Below, in pieces: positions 8,428-16,867 of a stretch of DNA of 64,000 bases. The stretch comes from Dehalococcoidia bacterium. GTDB taxonomy: Bacteria; Chloroflexota; Dehalococcoidia; GIF9; UBA5629. A program made the position numbers and the translations under genes. A model generated the notes under the pieces. The model was not told the DNA's origin. It made no database searches and saw nothing but the letters and a program-made list of their open reading frames with translations. The stretch lies in NCBI GenBank assembly GCA_003142375.1, contig PLME01000008.1, forward strand, positions 31,586-95,585. The letters run 5' to 3'. Each line of letters opens with the position of its first letter. Position 1 is the first letter of the stretch.

Positions 8428-9253
8428 GCGGTACCACATAAGACCCATTGCCTTTCAATATAATAGGTTTTGATATCTTGAACAAGCGGAATCCTTCTGA
8501 AGACCCTAATGGATATATGTCAGTTATAATTTCCCTGAAATCCTCCTTAGTTAATCGGTCAGTCCATTCTAAATATAACTTACTATCGGGCAAGGTAGTA
8601 GGCGTAGTGGGCAGCAGCTTATTAAAATCAACATAGGCTTGTAGAGGCATACAAAATAACATAAATCCACTAGCTAATCCTTGTGGTTCCAAGCGCAATG
8701 GAAACTTTAGGTAATCACCAAAAGAACGGTCATTTTCCTTTTCGATCATAGTCTTGAAGTCTAAAACAGTATTTTCCGGTGGTTCCCAAGAAGCAATAAA
8801 TATATTCTGCTCATTATCCACATTTTTGTTACCAGGTGATCTTATTCCCCATCTCATATTTGCCTGTATACTTTTCGTATTACTGGATGAATTGGTAATT
8901 GTAACGTGTGCCACTATTAGCATCATTCCATTTTGAATATCTGGGGTACCTTCGAGATAATCCACATCAATGTCCAAATCACTATCCAGATGCTCAGTCG
9001 TGTTAGATTGGCTACCATATGTACTCAATGACTGGTTAGACTGTGATCTCATATGCTGTTGGATAATAGGCCATATAAAATACCAAAGAGCAAAAAGCAC
9101 AAATATTGCGAAAATTATCCAGAAAAATATTAAGTGCATCCTTGCTGTTTTGGGCTGTGGATTAGGCATGGCCTGGCTCCTTAGAGTCAGAAACCCTACC
9201 ATTGTTGCAATCAATCCCAACGCTATAATGGCGAAGTCCGTTATAGACATCAC
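8420..9253 (-). CDS. AT-rich membrane protein ending in the IS terminal repeat
   Basis: A 277-residue protein with two N-terminal hydrophobic segments (about 5-24 and 41-66) and a long soluble part. The start is GTG 9253 or ATG 9250. I recognise no domain. Base composition is clearly more AT-rich than the flanking housekeeping genes. The last codons (YVVPLR and stop) lie inside the right terminal repeat of the IS element, so the native C-terminus was probably replaced when the element inserted. It could be a truncated accessory protein. Confidence 0.55.
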   Translation of the reverse strand: MMSITDFAIIALGLIATMVGFLTLRSQAMPNPQPKTARMHLIFFWIIFAIFVLFALWYFIWPIIQQHMRSQSNQSLSTYGSQSNTTEHLDSDLDIDVDYLEGTPDIQNGMMLIVAHVTITNSSSNTKSIQANMRWGIRSPGNKNVDNEQNIFIASWEPPENTVLDFKTMIEKENDRSFGDYLKFPLRLEPQGLASGFMLFCMPLQAYVDFNKLLPTTPTTLPDSKLYLEWTDRLTKEDFREIITDIYPLGSSEGFRLFKISKPIILKGNGSYVVPLR

Positions 9254-9416
9254 CAGCTATTATATCATGGCAATACGCTTCAAGTATATAATCCCGAATT
9301 AATCAACATTATTAACGAGGGAGGTTGCCATGGGACTAATGACGGTTCAGCAATTATAAGAAGATGATTGAACTGGCCGCCGGTATAACCCACCAATAAC
9401 TATAAAGGAGATAAGC

Positions 9417-10550
9417 ATGGATTTCCGGTTTAGTGAAAAAGAAGAGCTATTGAGGGCCAAAGTCAGGAAGTTTGCCGAGGATAAACTTGCGCCGCTGGCG
9501 GTGGAGGCGGATGAGAGCGATGAGGTATCCTGGGAGATCGTGAAGCTTATGGCGGAACATGAACTATTCAAACTTACGGTGCCAGAGCAATATGGTGGCA
9601 TAGGCATGAAGGCCATGACCAATTGCATTCTCAGAGAAGAGCTGAGCAGAATATCCGTTCATGCCGACGTCTATTACGCCGAGGATGTACTCTGCACATA
9701 TCCCATCAGCGTCTATGGCACTGAGGAACAAAAGCGAAGGTACCTACCAGCCTTTGCCAGCGGCCAACATATCGGCAGCTTTGCGCTTACTGAGCCGGAC
9801 GCAGGATCTGATGTTGGTAACCTAAAGGCTACGGCAGTTCCTGATGGCGATTCATATGTATTGAACGGGAGCAAGTGCTTCGCTTCAGTAGGGCCGTTTG
9901 CGCAGACATATCTTACGTTTGCCAAGACAGACCCAGGAGCCGGCAGCAAGGGCATTTCGGCCTTTATTGTAGAAAAGGGGACACCCGGGTTCGAGGGCAA
10001 ACAGATGAAGCTGATGGGCCCTCATCCCATAGGTGAGATGACCTTCACTGATTGCAGGCTTCCTAAAGAGAACCTTTTGGGCAAAGAGGGTAAAGGCCTT
10101 GAAGTGGCTTTGAGCTCATTGGACAACGCTCGCATGGGCGTTGGAGCATCGGCGGTCGGAATGGCGCGCCGAGCATTTGAGGAAGCTGTCGCCTATTCGC
10201 GTAAACGTGTTGCTTTTGGGAAACCGATTTCTGAGTTTCAGTCTACTCAGTTTAAACTGGCGGATATGGCTTTGGATATCGATGCTGCGGCACTGCTGGT
10301 ATACAGGGCCGCCTGGATGAAGGATGAAATTGGTGGCAGAGTTACCAAAGAATCATCCATGGCCAAATTATATGCTACTGAGATGGCGTGGCGCGTGGTG
10401 GACCAGGCACTACAGCTACATGGCGGTTATGGTGTAGTCAGAGGTATGCCTGTGGAGAAGCTCTACAGGGCTGTCAGACAGCCGAGGCTTTACGAGGGCA
10501 CTACCGAAATCCAGAAAGTCGTTATTGCACGCCATATTCTCAACAGCTGA
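9417..10550 (+). CDS. Acyl-CoA dehydrogenase
   Basis: A 377-residue FAD enzyme that oxidises acyl-CoA to enoyl-CoA. The N-terminal helical domain, the middle beta domain ([24 protein letters not shown] type segment) and the C-terminal helical domain are all present, and the catalytic base is E360 in LYEGTTEIQ. Length matches the family. AAGGAG lies 7 bases before the ATG. It stands alone rather than beside etfAB. The chain-length preference cannot be read off. It would supply substrate to an enoyl-CoA hydratase such as the one at 55738. Confidence 0.95.
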   Translation: MDFRFSEKEELLRAKVRKFAEDKLAPLAVEADESDEVSWEIVKLMAEHELFKLTVPEQYGGIGMKAMTNCILREELSRISVHADVYYAEDVLCTYPISVYGTEEQKRRYLPAFASGQHIGSFALTEPDAGSDVGNLKATAVPDGDSYVLNGSKCFASVGPFAQTYLTFAKTDPGAGSKGISAFIVEKGTPGFEGKQMKLMGPHPIGEMTFTDCRLPKENLLGKEGKGLEVALSSLDNARMGVGASAVGMARRAFEEAVAYSRKRVAFGKPISEFQSTQFKLADMALDIDAAALLVYRAAWMKDEIGGRVTKESSMAKLYATEMAWRVVDQALQLHGGYGVVRGMPVEKLYRAVRQPRLYEGTTEIQKVVIARHILNS

Positions 10551-10586
10551 TAGAGCAGGTAGAATTGCCGGGAATCTAACAGCGGC

Positions 10587-11201
10587 TTATCTGGGGTTAC
10601 CCAGGTAAAATAGCTTGTTAGCCGGGTTGCCTCCGTTGGATATGCAAAGGTACACTTTCTGGGACTCTGAAGCGACGGTAAATTTAAGCGTGCCGGTTTG
10701 TTTTTCACCTGGGCCGAAGCTGCGGTTGTAGAATCCGATACCGGAGGCGTTCATACTCTTATCCCAAAATACCAGATGATTGCTGTCAACTGCACAGAGT
10801 TTATATATCGAGTTAAATGATTGATCGCTAACCTCGTAACCAAATCCGAAAGGATAATTACTAGCCCCCGTATTTTGAATCGTTATACCTACCGTCACCG
10901 TACTGCCTGACCAATCCACGCTATTAAGTGTATAGGACCAGTTGCCGATCGTCTGTGTGGCGGCATCCGCAGGTCCCGGTGTGGATGTTGTAGCAGTTGG
11001 CAGCGCGGTTGAGGCCGCCGGTGTAAATGTCTGCTGTACCCCGGCCGGAAAGCTTTGTATCCATTTTCTGACGGAAGCCCGAAAAGAATAAAAAGGTTCA
11101 ACCTCTAAAAAAGAAAGTGTGAGAAGAATCACCACCAGCGCAAAAATAACCGAAATTACAGCACCTGTATTGGATTGATCCGACTGAGAGTTTCTGCTCA
11201 A
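10587..11201 (-). CDS. Membrane-anchored protein with C-terminal beta domain
   Basis: A 204-residue protein starting at TTG, with one transmembrane segment (about 13-33), a Pro/Thr/Ala-rich linker (about 58-82) and a C-terminal beta-sandwich-like domain with many polar and aromatic residues. This resembles DUF4352/FxLYD-type extracytoplasmic domains, but the match is by overall character only. It lies downstream of pilT on the same strand and belongs to a region rich in surface proteins. Confidence 0.6.
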   Translation of the reverse strand: MSRNSQSDQSNTGAVISVIFALVVILLTLSFLEVEPFYSFRASVRKWIQSFPAGVQQTFTPAASTALPTATTSTPGPADAATQTIGNWSYTLNSVDWSGSTVTVGITIQNTGASNYPFGFGYEVSDQSFNSIYKLCAVDSNHLVFWDKSMNASGIGFYNRSFGPGEKQTGTLKFTVASESQKVYLCISNGGNPANKLFYLGNPR

Positions 11202-11248
11202 TGTAAATTGCCTTGATCAATAATTCCGTTGATTATACAGGTCAATCA

Positions 11249-12331
11249 TTAATGCTTGTAGGATTCGTAAATTCCCCGCAACTCCTCAAGCATATTTGTC
11301 CTCAGAAATGCCTGTTCTTCGCTGATAGTCCCCTTTACCAGAAGGTCGGCCAGTGCCTGGTTCAGAGTCTGCATCCCCTCTTTCTTGGAAACCTGTATGA
11401 TGCTGTATAGTTGGTGAATACGGCCTTCGCGAATGGTGTTTCTGATCGGCATGTTGGCAATCATTATTTCACAGGCGGGGACCCTGCCTACGCCGTCAGC
11501 CCGGGGAACCAGTGTCTGGCAAACAATTGCGGACAGTACAAGACTGAGCTGGTTCCTGATTTGGTCCTGTTGAAGACCGGGGAACATGTCTACAATGCGG
11601 TTGATTGTTTGCGATGCGTCGATAGTGTGCAAAGTGCCTAGGACTAGATGGCCGGTTTCGGCAGCCCTGACGGCTATGGTCATGGTATCCAGGTCGCGTA
11701 TTTCACCCAGTACAATGACGTCGGGATCATGCCGCAGCGCATGCATGAGAGCGGAACCAAATGAATCCGTATCTTCACCTATATCCCTCTGCAATATCAG
11801 GCTCAGTTTATTGGAATAAACGAATTCTATGGGATCTTCAATTGTAATGACGTTGCATGCTTTGGTCACGTTCAGGTGCTCGATCATTGCCGCAATTGTG
11901 CTGGATTTTCCACTGCCGGTGGGTCCCGTCATTAAAATCAGGCCGGACGGCCTTAGTATCAGCCTTTTACAAATAGCTGGCAGGTTTAAGTTCTCAATGG
12001 TGGGGATGCCAAAAGGGATAAGCCTGATTGCGATGCTGACGGAAGATCTCTGTTGTAATACGTTGACCCTGCACCGGGTTAACCCCGGGATGCTGTAGGC
12101 AAAATCCAACTCATGATGCTTATTATATGCTTCCCTTCTCTCAGGGTTGGCGATTTCGTCAAGATAACCTTCAACTTCTTTAGGCGATAGCGGTTTCAGT
12201 TCCTCGACCGGGGTCAAATTGCCGTCGATACGCAGGGTGGGTTTGGATGAGACTGTCAAATGTAAGTCCGACGCCCTGTACTGGATGGCCAACTCAAGCA
12301 ACTCCTTCATTCTCATCAGACTCAGATCCAT
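11249..12331 (-). CDS. pilT: Type IV pilus retraction ATPase PilT
   Basis: A 360-residue hexameric secretion-type ATPase. Walker A GPTGSGKS is at 136-143, Asp box and Walker B region at DPDVIVLGEIRD, His box at TGHLVLGTLHT, and the PilT-specific AIRNLIRE-like helix appears as PIRNTIREGRI. It powers pilus retraction or twitching. Only a pilin-like gene (13330) accompanies it here; pilB, pilC and pilM are not in the window. Some bacteria without full pili also keep PilT-like proteins. Confidence 0.93.
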   Translation of the reverse strand: MDLSLMRMKELLELAIQYRASDLHLTVSSKPTLRIDGNLTPVEELKPLSPKEVEGYLDEIANPERREAYNKHHELDFAYSIPGLTRCRVNVLQQRSSVSIAIRLIPFGIPTIENLNLPAICKRLILRPSGLILMTGPTGSGKSSTIAAMIEHLNVTKACNVITIEDPIEFVYSNKLSLILQRDIGEDTDSFGSALMHALRHDPDVIVLGEIRDLDTMTIAVRAAETGHLVLGTLHTIDASQTINRIVDMFPGLQQDQIRNQLSLVLSAIVCQTLVPRADGVGRVPACEIMIANMPIRNTIREGRIHQLYSIIQVSKKEGMQTLNQALADLLVKGTISEEQAFLRTNMLEELRGIYESYKH

Positions 12332-12545
12332 CCTGCTATATTTAATAAATGTAGGGTTATTCTATACTGCAAACCTTTGGTTGGCAAGCAGATTATGGAA
12401 TTGACTGGCTACACAGGATAACAATGCTGTCGCATATGAGCAAGTGAAAGGATGTAGAAGGAAAAATCTGGGATTTTTAGATTTGCATTCTTAAGAGGAT
12501 AAATGCTGAGGGGGATGACTTAAAAGAGAGCCATGACTGAGCGGA

Positions 12546-13178
12546 CTACTTTCCGGTATAGCAGTGGCCCAAACCGCCAAAGCAGGCGCTTTTCTGCCGG
12601 TTCACCGTGTTTGAAGAATCATTGCCCGACCCATTATTGGATGAACTAGTTCCAGCGGAGCTGCCATTGCCTGTATTGCCAGTATCGATAGATTGGCTAC
12701 CGGAACTGCCGTTGCCGCCGCCGGTACTGCTATTAGCTACACCGGTATTGCCGCTGGTGCCGCTGCCGGTGCCGCCGGCGTTGCTATCAGCATCATTGTT
12801 GCTGGCAACGTCGCTACTGGTGCTGGCGGAATCTGGATTGCTGCTATCGCTGCCAGTGCCATAACCGCCGCTGCTGTTTCCGGCATTACTGCCGGTCCCC
12901 GAAAGGGAACCATTGCTTGAACCACTTGCTTGGCTGGGACTTGCTGATTGGGATTCCAATTTAATCTTGTCCTGGAGAGCGCCGGCGCTAACTGTCTGTG
13001 CTGAAATTGAGTCAGCGCTATACCCACCGGATGAGAAAAACATGACAGCGCAAATAAAGGCAGCAAAAGTCAGCAAGCCGACGATGATTGTGAGTCCACC
13101 ATGTAGCAATTTGCCTATACTAAAAGTGGGAGGGCTTGCTGGCATATTACTTCTACCGCGTCCGGGCGCATTACTCAT
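12546..13178 (-). CDS. Ser/Gly/Asn-rich membrane-anchored protein
   Basis: A 210-residue protein with one transmembrane helix (about 28-50) and a long, low-complexity outer region of Ser, Gly, Asn and Thr from about residue 78 to 190. The tail has two cysteines (ACFGGLGHCYTGK). It looks like an exposed stalk or linker rather than an enzyme. Its opposite-strand reading frames are composition artefacts. It sits between pilT and the pilin gene on the same strand. Confidence 0.6.
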   Translation of the reverse strand: MSNAPGRGRSNMPASPPTFSIGKLLHGGLTIIVGLLTFAAFICAVMFFSSGGYSADSISAQTVSAGALQDKIKLESQSASPSQASGSSNGSLSGTGSNAGNSSGGYGTGSDSSNPDSASTSSDVASNNDADSNAGGTGSGTSGNTGVANSSTGGGNGSSGSQSIDTGNTGNGSSAGTSSSNNGSGNDSSNTVNRQKSACFGGLGHCYTGK

Positions 13179-13234
13179 ATTTCTAGCTTACTCTGCTCGG
13201 GCAGTATATTAAATCCCCTGATAGTACCCGGGCC

Positions 13235-13254
13235 TTTAGTACTTTGGTACTAAA
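13235..13254. repeat. Short perfect hairpin TTTAGTAC-TTTG-GTACTAAA
   Basis: An 8-bp perfect inverted repeat with a TTTG loop lies between the pilin-like gene and the Ser/Gly-rich gene, both on the minus strand. No T run follows on either strand, so it is not a standard terminator. It could be an operator or an RNA-processing site. Confidence 0.35.
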
Positions 13255-13329
13255 TCACGATCGCGGATTGTGGTTTAACAGTACAAAAGACGCATGTTGA
13301 GAAACGCGGGCCAGCCCGGAATATGCGGG

Positions 13330-13638
13330 TCACGGATAAGATGTTTGTGTCACTTTACCCGTGCTGTCGATAGTGTAGGTGCCGTGCGGAGTCCCCAGGA
13401 AATAAGGCGACAGCTGAGAAGTATTGGTGGGCGCTACGCCTGCATTGTCAAACATGAAAACAGATACTGCTGTCTGAACGTTGGACAGTTCGGTTGCCGC
13501 CGTCTCGTTCAACCCGGCCCCAATATATCTGGTGAGGTTGAGTACAACAACCGCCGCCAGAACGCCGAGTATCGAGATTACCACGAGAAGCTCGATAAGA
13601 GTAAAACCTTTTTCTGTTGACCTGATACCTGCAATCAT
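13330..13638 (-). CDS. Type IV pilin-like protein with class III signal
   Basis: A 102-residue protein with a short basic leader and the prepilin cleavage motif KGFTLIELLVVISILGV, giving a mature protein starting with Phe and Glu at +5. The hydrophobic helix continues to AAVVVL, then a small head domain follows. It is short for a major pilin, so it may be a pseudopilin or minor pilin. PilT is 1 kb downstream on the same strand. No ribosome binding site is evident. Confidence 0.85.
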   Translation of the reverse strand: MIAGIRSTEKGFTLIELLVVISILGVLAAVVVLNLTRYIGAGLNETAATELSNVQTAVSVFMFDNAGVAPTNTSQLSPYFLGTPHGTYTIDSTGKVTQTSYP

Positions 13639-13803
13639 TATATTTTATATACTCTGATTAATCCCCTTTTGCACTATAAAATGTTTCAGGACTGATGTAA
13701 ATAGCGATTAAGTACGAGGTCCACCCGGACTAAGGTAATAGGTGTGAATGAGGGACCAGCTTACCAAGCCGTAACTTTGAGCTTAGATTTATGGTGAGTT
13801 GGT

Positions 13804-14169
13804 CTATGACATTTGCTGCTTAAATGCTTCGAACGAAACGATCTGGACATGGTCATTAGGAAAAGGAGGCAACTCTGCCGGCAATTTTCCCCTGACCTGC
13901 CAGGTAAAACGCACTAAATCTGTAAATTCCTGTGGCGACTCGGCTTTAACTATCCTGTTGTCGGAGAGCCATACAGCCAGCGGGTAATTGTGATCAAAAT
14001 AGGCGGCGCCCAGGTAGTGGTCTATATCAAAATCATGTTTTAGATTGAATCTATCGTATAGTGGGTGGACGCTCCAATTCCCATTATTGTAATGAACTGG
14101 TACTGCGGGAGGCTCATACAGGCCCGGCCGTGGGCTTGCATATGTCCACTCAGGAACTCCATTGCTCAT
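13804..14169 (-). CDS. Hypothetical protein rich in Tyr, Pro and His
   Basis: A 121-residue soluble protein starting at ATG 14169, chosen because AGGGGGTGAGGGG lies immediately upstream. It has no signal peptide or membrane segment and no motif that I recognise. Notable are EFTDLVRFTWQVRGKLP and many aromatic residues. It stands alone between the surface cluster and tRNA-Gly. The good ribosome binding site and coherent composition support it as real. Confidence 0.55.
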   Translation of the reverse strand: MSNGVPEWTYASPRPGLYEPPAVPVHYNNGNWSVHPLYDRFNLKHDFDIDHYLGAAYFDHNYPLAVWLSDNRIVKAESPQEFTDLVRFTWQVRGKLPAELPPFPNDHVQIVSFEAFKQQMS

Positions 14170-14331
14170 CCCCTCACCCCCTAACAATTAAATGTGACTG
14201 CCCAACTTTGGATTTACAGCATTAGAATATCATAGAGGACAGGCAAACTCAATCCTAAAATTGACTATATGATATTGAAGCAAATGGCGACTGCCTGGGG
14301 GAACTTAGATAAAAGGGCGCCTGGATATTAT

Positions 14332-14406
14332 TGGAGCGGGAGACGGGATTCGAACCCGCGACAGCCTGCTTGGAAGGCAGGAACTCTTCCGCTGAGTTAC
14401 TCCCGC
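14332..14406 (-). tRNA. tRNA-Gly (TCC)
   Basis: A full cloverleaf reads on the minus strand: acceptor GCGGGAG with CTCCCGC, anticodon stem CCTGC/GCAGG around loop CTTCCAA, T-loop GGTTCGAATCC. CCA is encoded. Confidence 0.95.
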
Positions 14407-14486
14407 AAAGTGAATTCATTTTAACCTCCGAATACCCTGTTGTCAAAGCATTCAGACCATGCGGGAGAAACTCAGTTTAATAGCCG

Positions 14487-15533
14487 TTAAAAACAGGTCA
14501 GAGTGAAACCGGCCTGGTTGGAAAGCATATCGTTGGGAGCCAGGATGTGCAGGCGTTCCCAGCCGGAATATGAAGCTCCCAGCTGCCAGGTCTCGCTAAC
14601 TGTCTGCGCACTGGATGCGCCGAAGAATATGTTTTGCGTTGGGCCCACCACCCCATCGCTCTTTTCCCACCTGTAGGTAACAGTCATGGGCCCTCCATTC
14701 ACCGTAATTAGACCGGAGAAGGCAATGGTCTTGGGACAGACGCCTGTCACTACCGGCGTAACACTGGCAGTTGCTCCCGTTACCGCAAATCCGCAGTTAA
14801 GAGTGAAGTTGGCCTGGTTGGATAGGATATCGTTCGGGTTGAAAACATGTAGCTGCTCCCATCCCGTGTATGTTGCTCCCAGTTGCCAGGTTTCGGTTAC
14901 CGTTTGCGAACCTGCCGCAGCGAAGGTGACGCTGTGGTGAAGACCGGGCGAGCCATCGCTCCTTTCCCAGCCGTAGGTAGCCGTTCCAGGTCCGTTGGCG
15001 GTAATAATTGCAGTGAATGTCAGGGTTTTGGGGCAGGGGCCTGAATAGGATGGCGCATCCACAGTTGCCAGGACATTGGTAACACCAAAGTTGGCCGAAT
15101 TGGGAGGGGGAAGAGTGGGATTGGGATACGGAGTAGGGTAAGGATTTACTGTCGTAGGAACCGATGTGCTGTTGACTGTAATGGTGGCCGTCGCCGTACT
15201 GGTCCCATAGGCGTTAACTGCATTGAGGGTATAGGTAGTTGTGGCGGCCGGTGATATCACAACAGTACCTGCTATGGGCACAATTCCCACGTTCTGGTCG
15301 ATGCTTACTGAGGTTGCATTGGCAACCGTCCATAGCAGGTTCGACGAACTGCCTGCATTAATTGTAGCCGGGACGCTGGTAAAAGCAGCAATGGTGGGGG
15401 GTGTATTCGCTTGTTGAGCCGGCTGCTGCACGGGAGTTTGGGCCGGCGTTTGAACAGAGGCGGGGGCCTGGTAGTAAATGCATCCGGCGGCGGCTATCAG
15501 CAATAAGCATAGCAAAAGTGTCAATCTTCTCAT
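14487..15533 (-). CDS. Lipoprotein with Ig-like domain and two tandem repeats
   Basis: A 348-residue protein. ATG 15533 is chosen because AGGAGAGGA precedes it; a longer start would lie on that site. The signal peptide ends at a lipobox (IAAAGC). Next come a Gln/Pro/Ala-rich spacer, an Ig/PKD-like domain (about 45-125), a Pro-rich linker, and two homologous domains of about 90 residues (CPKTLTF ... TETWQLGATYTGWEQLHV and CPKTIAF ... SETWQLGASYSGWERLHI), each with a pair of cysteines. It is probably surface-exposed and adhesive. The ligand is unknown. Confidence 0.7.
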   Translation of the reverse strand: MRRLTLLLCLLLIAAAGCIYYQAPASVQTPAQTPVQQPAQQANTPPTIAAFTSVPATINAGSSSNLLWTVANATSVSIDQNVGIVPIAGTVVISPAATTTYTLNAVNAYGTSTATATITVNSTSVPTTVNPYPTPYPNPTLPPPNSANFGVTNVLATVDAPSYSGPCPKTLTFTAIITANGPGTATYGWERSDGSPGLHHSVTFAAAGSQTVTETWQLGATYTGWEQLHVFNPNDILSNQANFTLNCGFAVTGATASVTPVVTGVCPKTIAFSGLITVNGGPMTVTYRWEKSDGVVGPTQNIFFGASSAQTVSETWQLGASYSGWERLHILAPNDMLSNQAGFTLTCF

Positions 15534-15755
15534 CTTTGATCCTCTCCTTTTTCGCATATTCCGATTGTAATATTAATAAATAAATTGTTAAGAAGTCATA
15601 AACTAAGGGTTGGAAATGTTACAGATATATAACATGAGATGCAATTAATGGGACGTAGCACATACTCCGGAGAATGTGGTCAATCAACCGCCTGGATATA
15701 CAATTGAAGCTATTAATCGGGTAAAAAAACGAGAGTTATCGGGCCTTTAAAAAGC

Positions 15756-15784
15756 TTGACATTGTACTAGTTGCAGAATATTAT
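15756..15784 (+). promoter_or_regulatory. Strong sigma-70-type promoter
   Basis: TTGACA (15756-15761), 17-bp spacer, TATTAT (15779-15784), 35 bases before the ATG of the 107-residue gene at 15820. Confidence 0.7.
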
Positions 15785-15819
15785 AAGGTCACAAAAATTG
15801 TGAACGGGGGGTCGTAATT

Positions 15820-16143
15820 ATGGCTAACGAACAATATACTTCGCGGCCTTACGAAGATCAGGAGTTGCTTTCTTTTGACCGCCTCAGAAGGGCGGTTATG
15901 AACAGGATAATAGAACGGGCGGAAGCCCTGATGGATGTGGAATTTCCCCTCGGCCCTGAGCGGCAGGACCAGGTGGTGGCCGAAGAGTGGGAGTGTGCTA
16001 AGGTTGCCGTGCGCAGTTCCCCGACGGCCAGGGAAGCCTACCGCAAATACCTGGAACAGACCATGGGCGGGAAGCTTGAAGAGCATATGAAGCGGGACAA
16101 GGAAGATTTAAGCGCTATGGGAGTGCAAGAAAAGAGCCTGTGA
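15820..16143 (+). CDS. Small conserved-looking acidic/helical protein
   Basis: A 107-residue hydrophilic protein, mostly helical by composition, with no cysteine pairs or membrane segment. It has its own strong promoter, a GGGGGG ribosome binding site and its own terminator, so it is a well-delimited, probably highly expressed, single gene. I do not recognise a family. Segments such as LRRAVMNRIIERAEALMD suggest a helical bundle. Confidence 0.6.
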   Translation: MANEQYTSRPYEDQELLSFDRLRRAVMNRIIERAEALMDVEFPLGPERQDQVVAEEWECAKVAVRSSPTAREAYRKYLEQTMGGKLEEHMKRDKEDLSAMGVQEKSL

Positions 16144-16162
16144 GGATGATCTGAATGACCTG

Positions 16163-16200
16163 AATAAGAGGAGAAGTCCTTGATTTCTCCTCTTATTTTC
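16163..16200 (+). terminator. Intrinsic terminator
   Basis: A perfect 13-bp stem (16163-16175 AATAAGAGGAGAA with 16185-16197) and a 9-base loop end in TTATTTTC. It lies 20 bases after the stop of the 107-residue gene. Confidence 0.75.
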
Positions 16201-16237
16201 TTTATAGTAACATCTATATTAGAGCGGAAGTTTGGAG

Positions 16238-16468
16238 ATGGATAAGAAGTACGAGGACGCCGAGAAACAGCTGGACAAACTGGCCCAGATGGAAAAACGG
16301 CTGGAAATGATGTATAAAAGGATCGACCAGCTTGATACGATGGTGTCTACGCTGATCGAGCGGGTGATGCGTAAGCCTATTATGACCATAGAGGTGACGT
16401 GCCCCAAATGCGGCACTGATGTACATGTTTCTCTGACCGGCAATTCCAAGTTGTCTACCAAAGGATGA
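16238..16468 (+). CDS. Small coiled-coil protein with CPKCG motif
   Basis: A 76-residue protein. Residues about 1-45 form a coiled coil (KQLDKLAQMEKRLEMMYKR), then TCPKCGTDVHVSL supplies one CxxC pair, so a metal site would need a dimer. ATG 16238 is preferred to an in-frame TTG six bases earlier because GGAAG lies at a better distance. No family is recognised. Confidence 0.5.
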   Translation: MDKKYEDAEKQLDKLAQMEKRLEMMYKRIDQLDTMVSTLIERVMRKPIMTIEVTCPKCGTDVHVSLTGNSKLSTKG

Positions 16469-16550
16469 CCTTTCCCCGGCCTCAAATTTTGTCTAAATCA
16501 TAGTTCTTGACTATATCCATTGCCGTTGATAAAATTCCAAGTTGTTTCAG

Positions 16551-16626
16551 GGGCGGTTAGCTCAGTGGTTAGAGCGCTGCGTTGACATCGCAGAGGTCAC
16601 AAGTTCAAGTCTTGTACTGCCCACCA
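16551..16626 (+). tRNA. tRNA-Val (GAC)
   Basis: Acceptor GGGCGGT pairs with ACTGCCC, anticodon stem CTGCG/CGCAG around loop TTGACAT, T-arm ACAAGTTCAAGTCTTGT. CCA is encoded. Confidence 0.95.
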
Positions 16627-16806
16627 TCCATGCCTTTCTAAGTACATTCGCGAATTGATGTTTACACAACTGTTTTCCGAATGTTGTGGTGGATACGGTG
16701 CCTATCGTACACGGTTTGACCCTATAAGATAAGAAATAAAGAAATCACAAAAATTTCCGTTAAGTTGTTGAAAATTCATAAACTTTTGCGGTGACTAAAT
16801 ACAAAA

Positions 16807-16839
16807 ATAAAAGGCCCATCGTCACGATGGGCCTTTTAT
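16807..16839 (-). terminator. Bidirectional intrinsic terminator
   Basis: A 15-bp perfect inverted repeat (AAAAGGCCCATCG core) with a 3-base loop has T-rich arms in both directions. It lies 29 bases after the stop of the TIG-repeat gene on the minus strand. Confidence 0.8.
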
Positions 16840-16867
16840 CATAACGATCTACGATGTTACACGAGTG

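Larger units (their letters stand above)
7316..8436 (+). mobile_element. IS1595-family insertion sequence (approximate ends)
   Basis: The element holds an ISXO2-like transposase and a divergent small ORF. Imperfect terminal inverted repeats can be aligned by eye: left TGACACGGATTAGCTATC (7316-7333) against right TGGTACCGCTTAGGTAAC (read on the minus strand, 8436-8419), 12 of 18 identical, and TTATATT follows further in on both sides. No 8-bp target duplication was found, so the exact ends are uncertain or the site has changed since insertion. The methyltransferase lies to its left and an AT-rich gene to its right. Confidence 0.6.

Noticed and set aside
7308..8444. 8-bp target duplication around the IS1595 element
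   Set aside because: TATATACT on the left and CATAAGAC on the right do not match, so no duplication is claimed.
9330..9359. ATG with a GGGAGG site giving an 8-residue peptide before the acyl-CoA dehydrogenase gene
   Set aside because: Too short to support as a gene; it may be a leader peptide or chance.
12607..12920. Open plus-strand frames opposite the Ser/Gly-rich gene
   Set aside because: They arise from the repetitive GC-rich codons of the minus-strand gene and have no ribosome binding sites.
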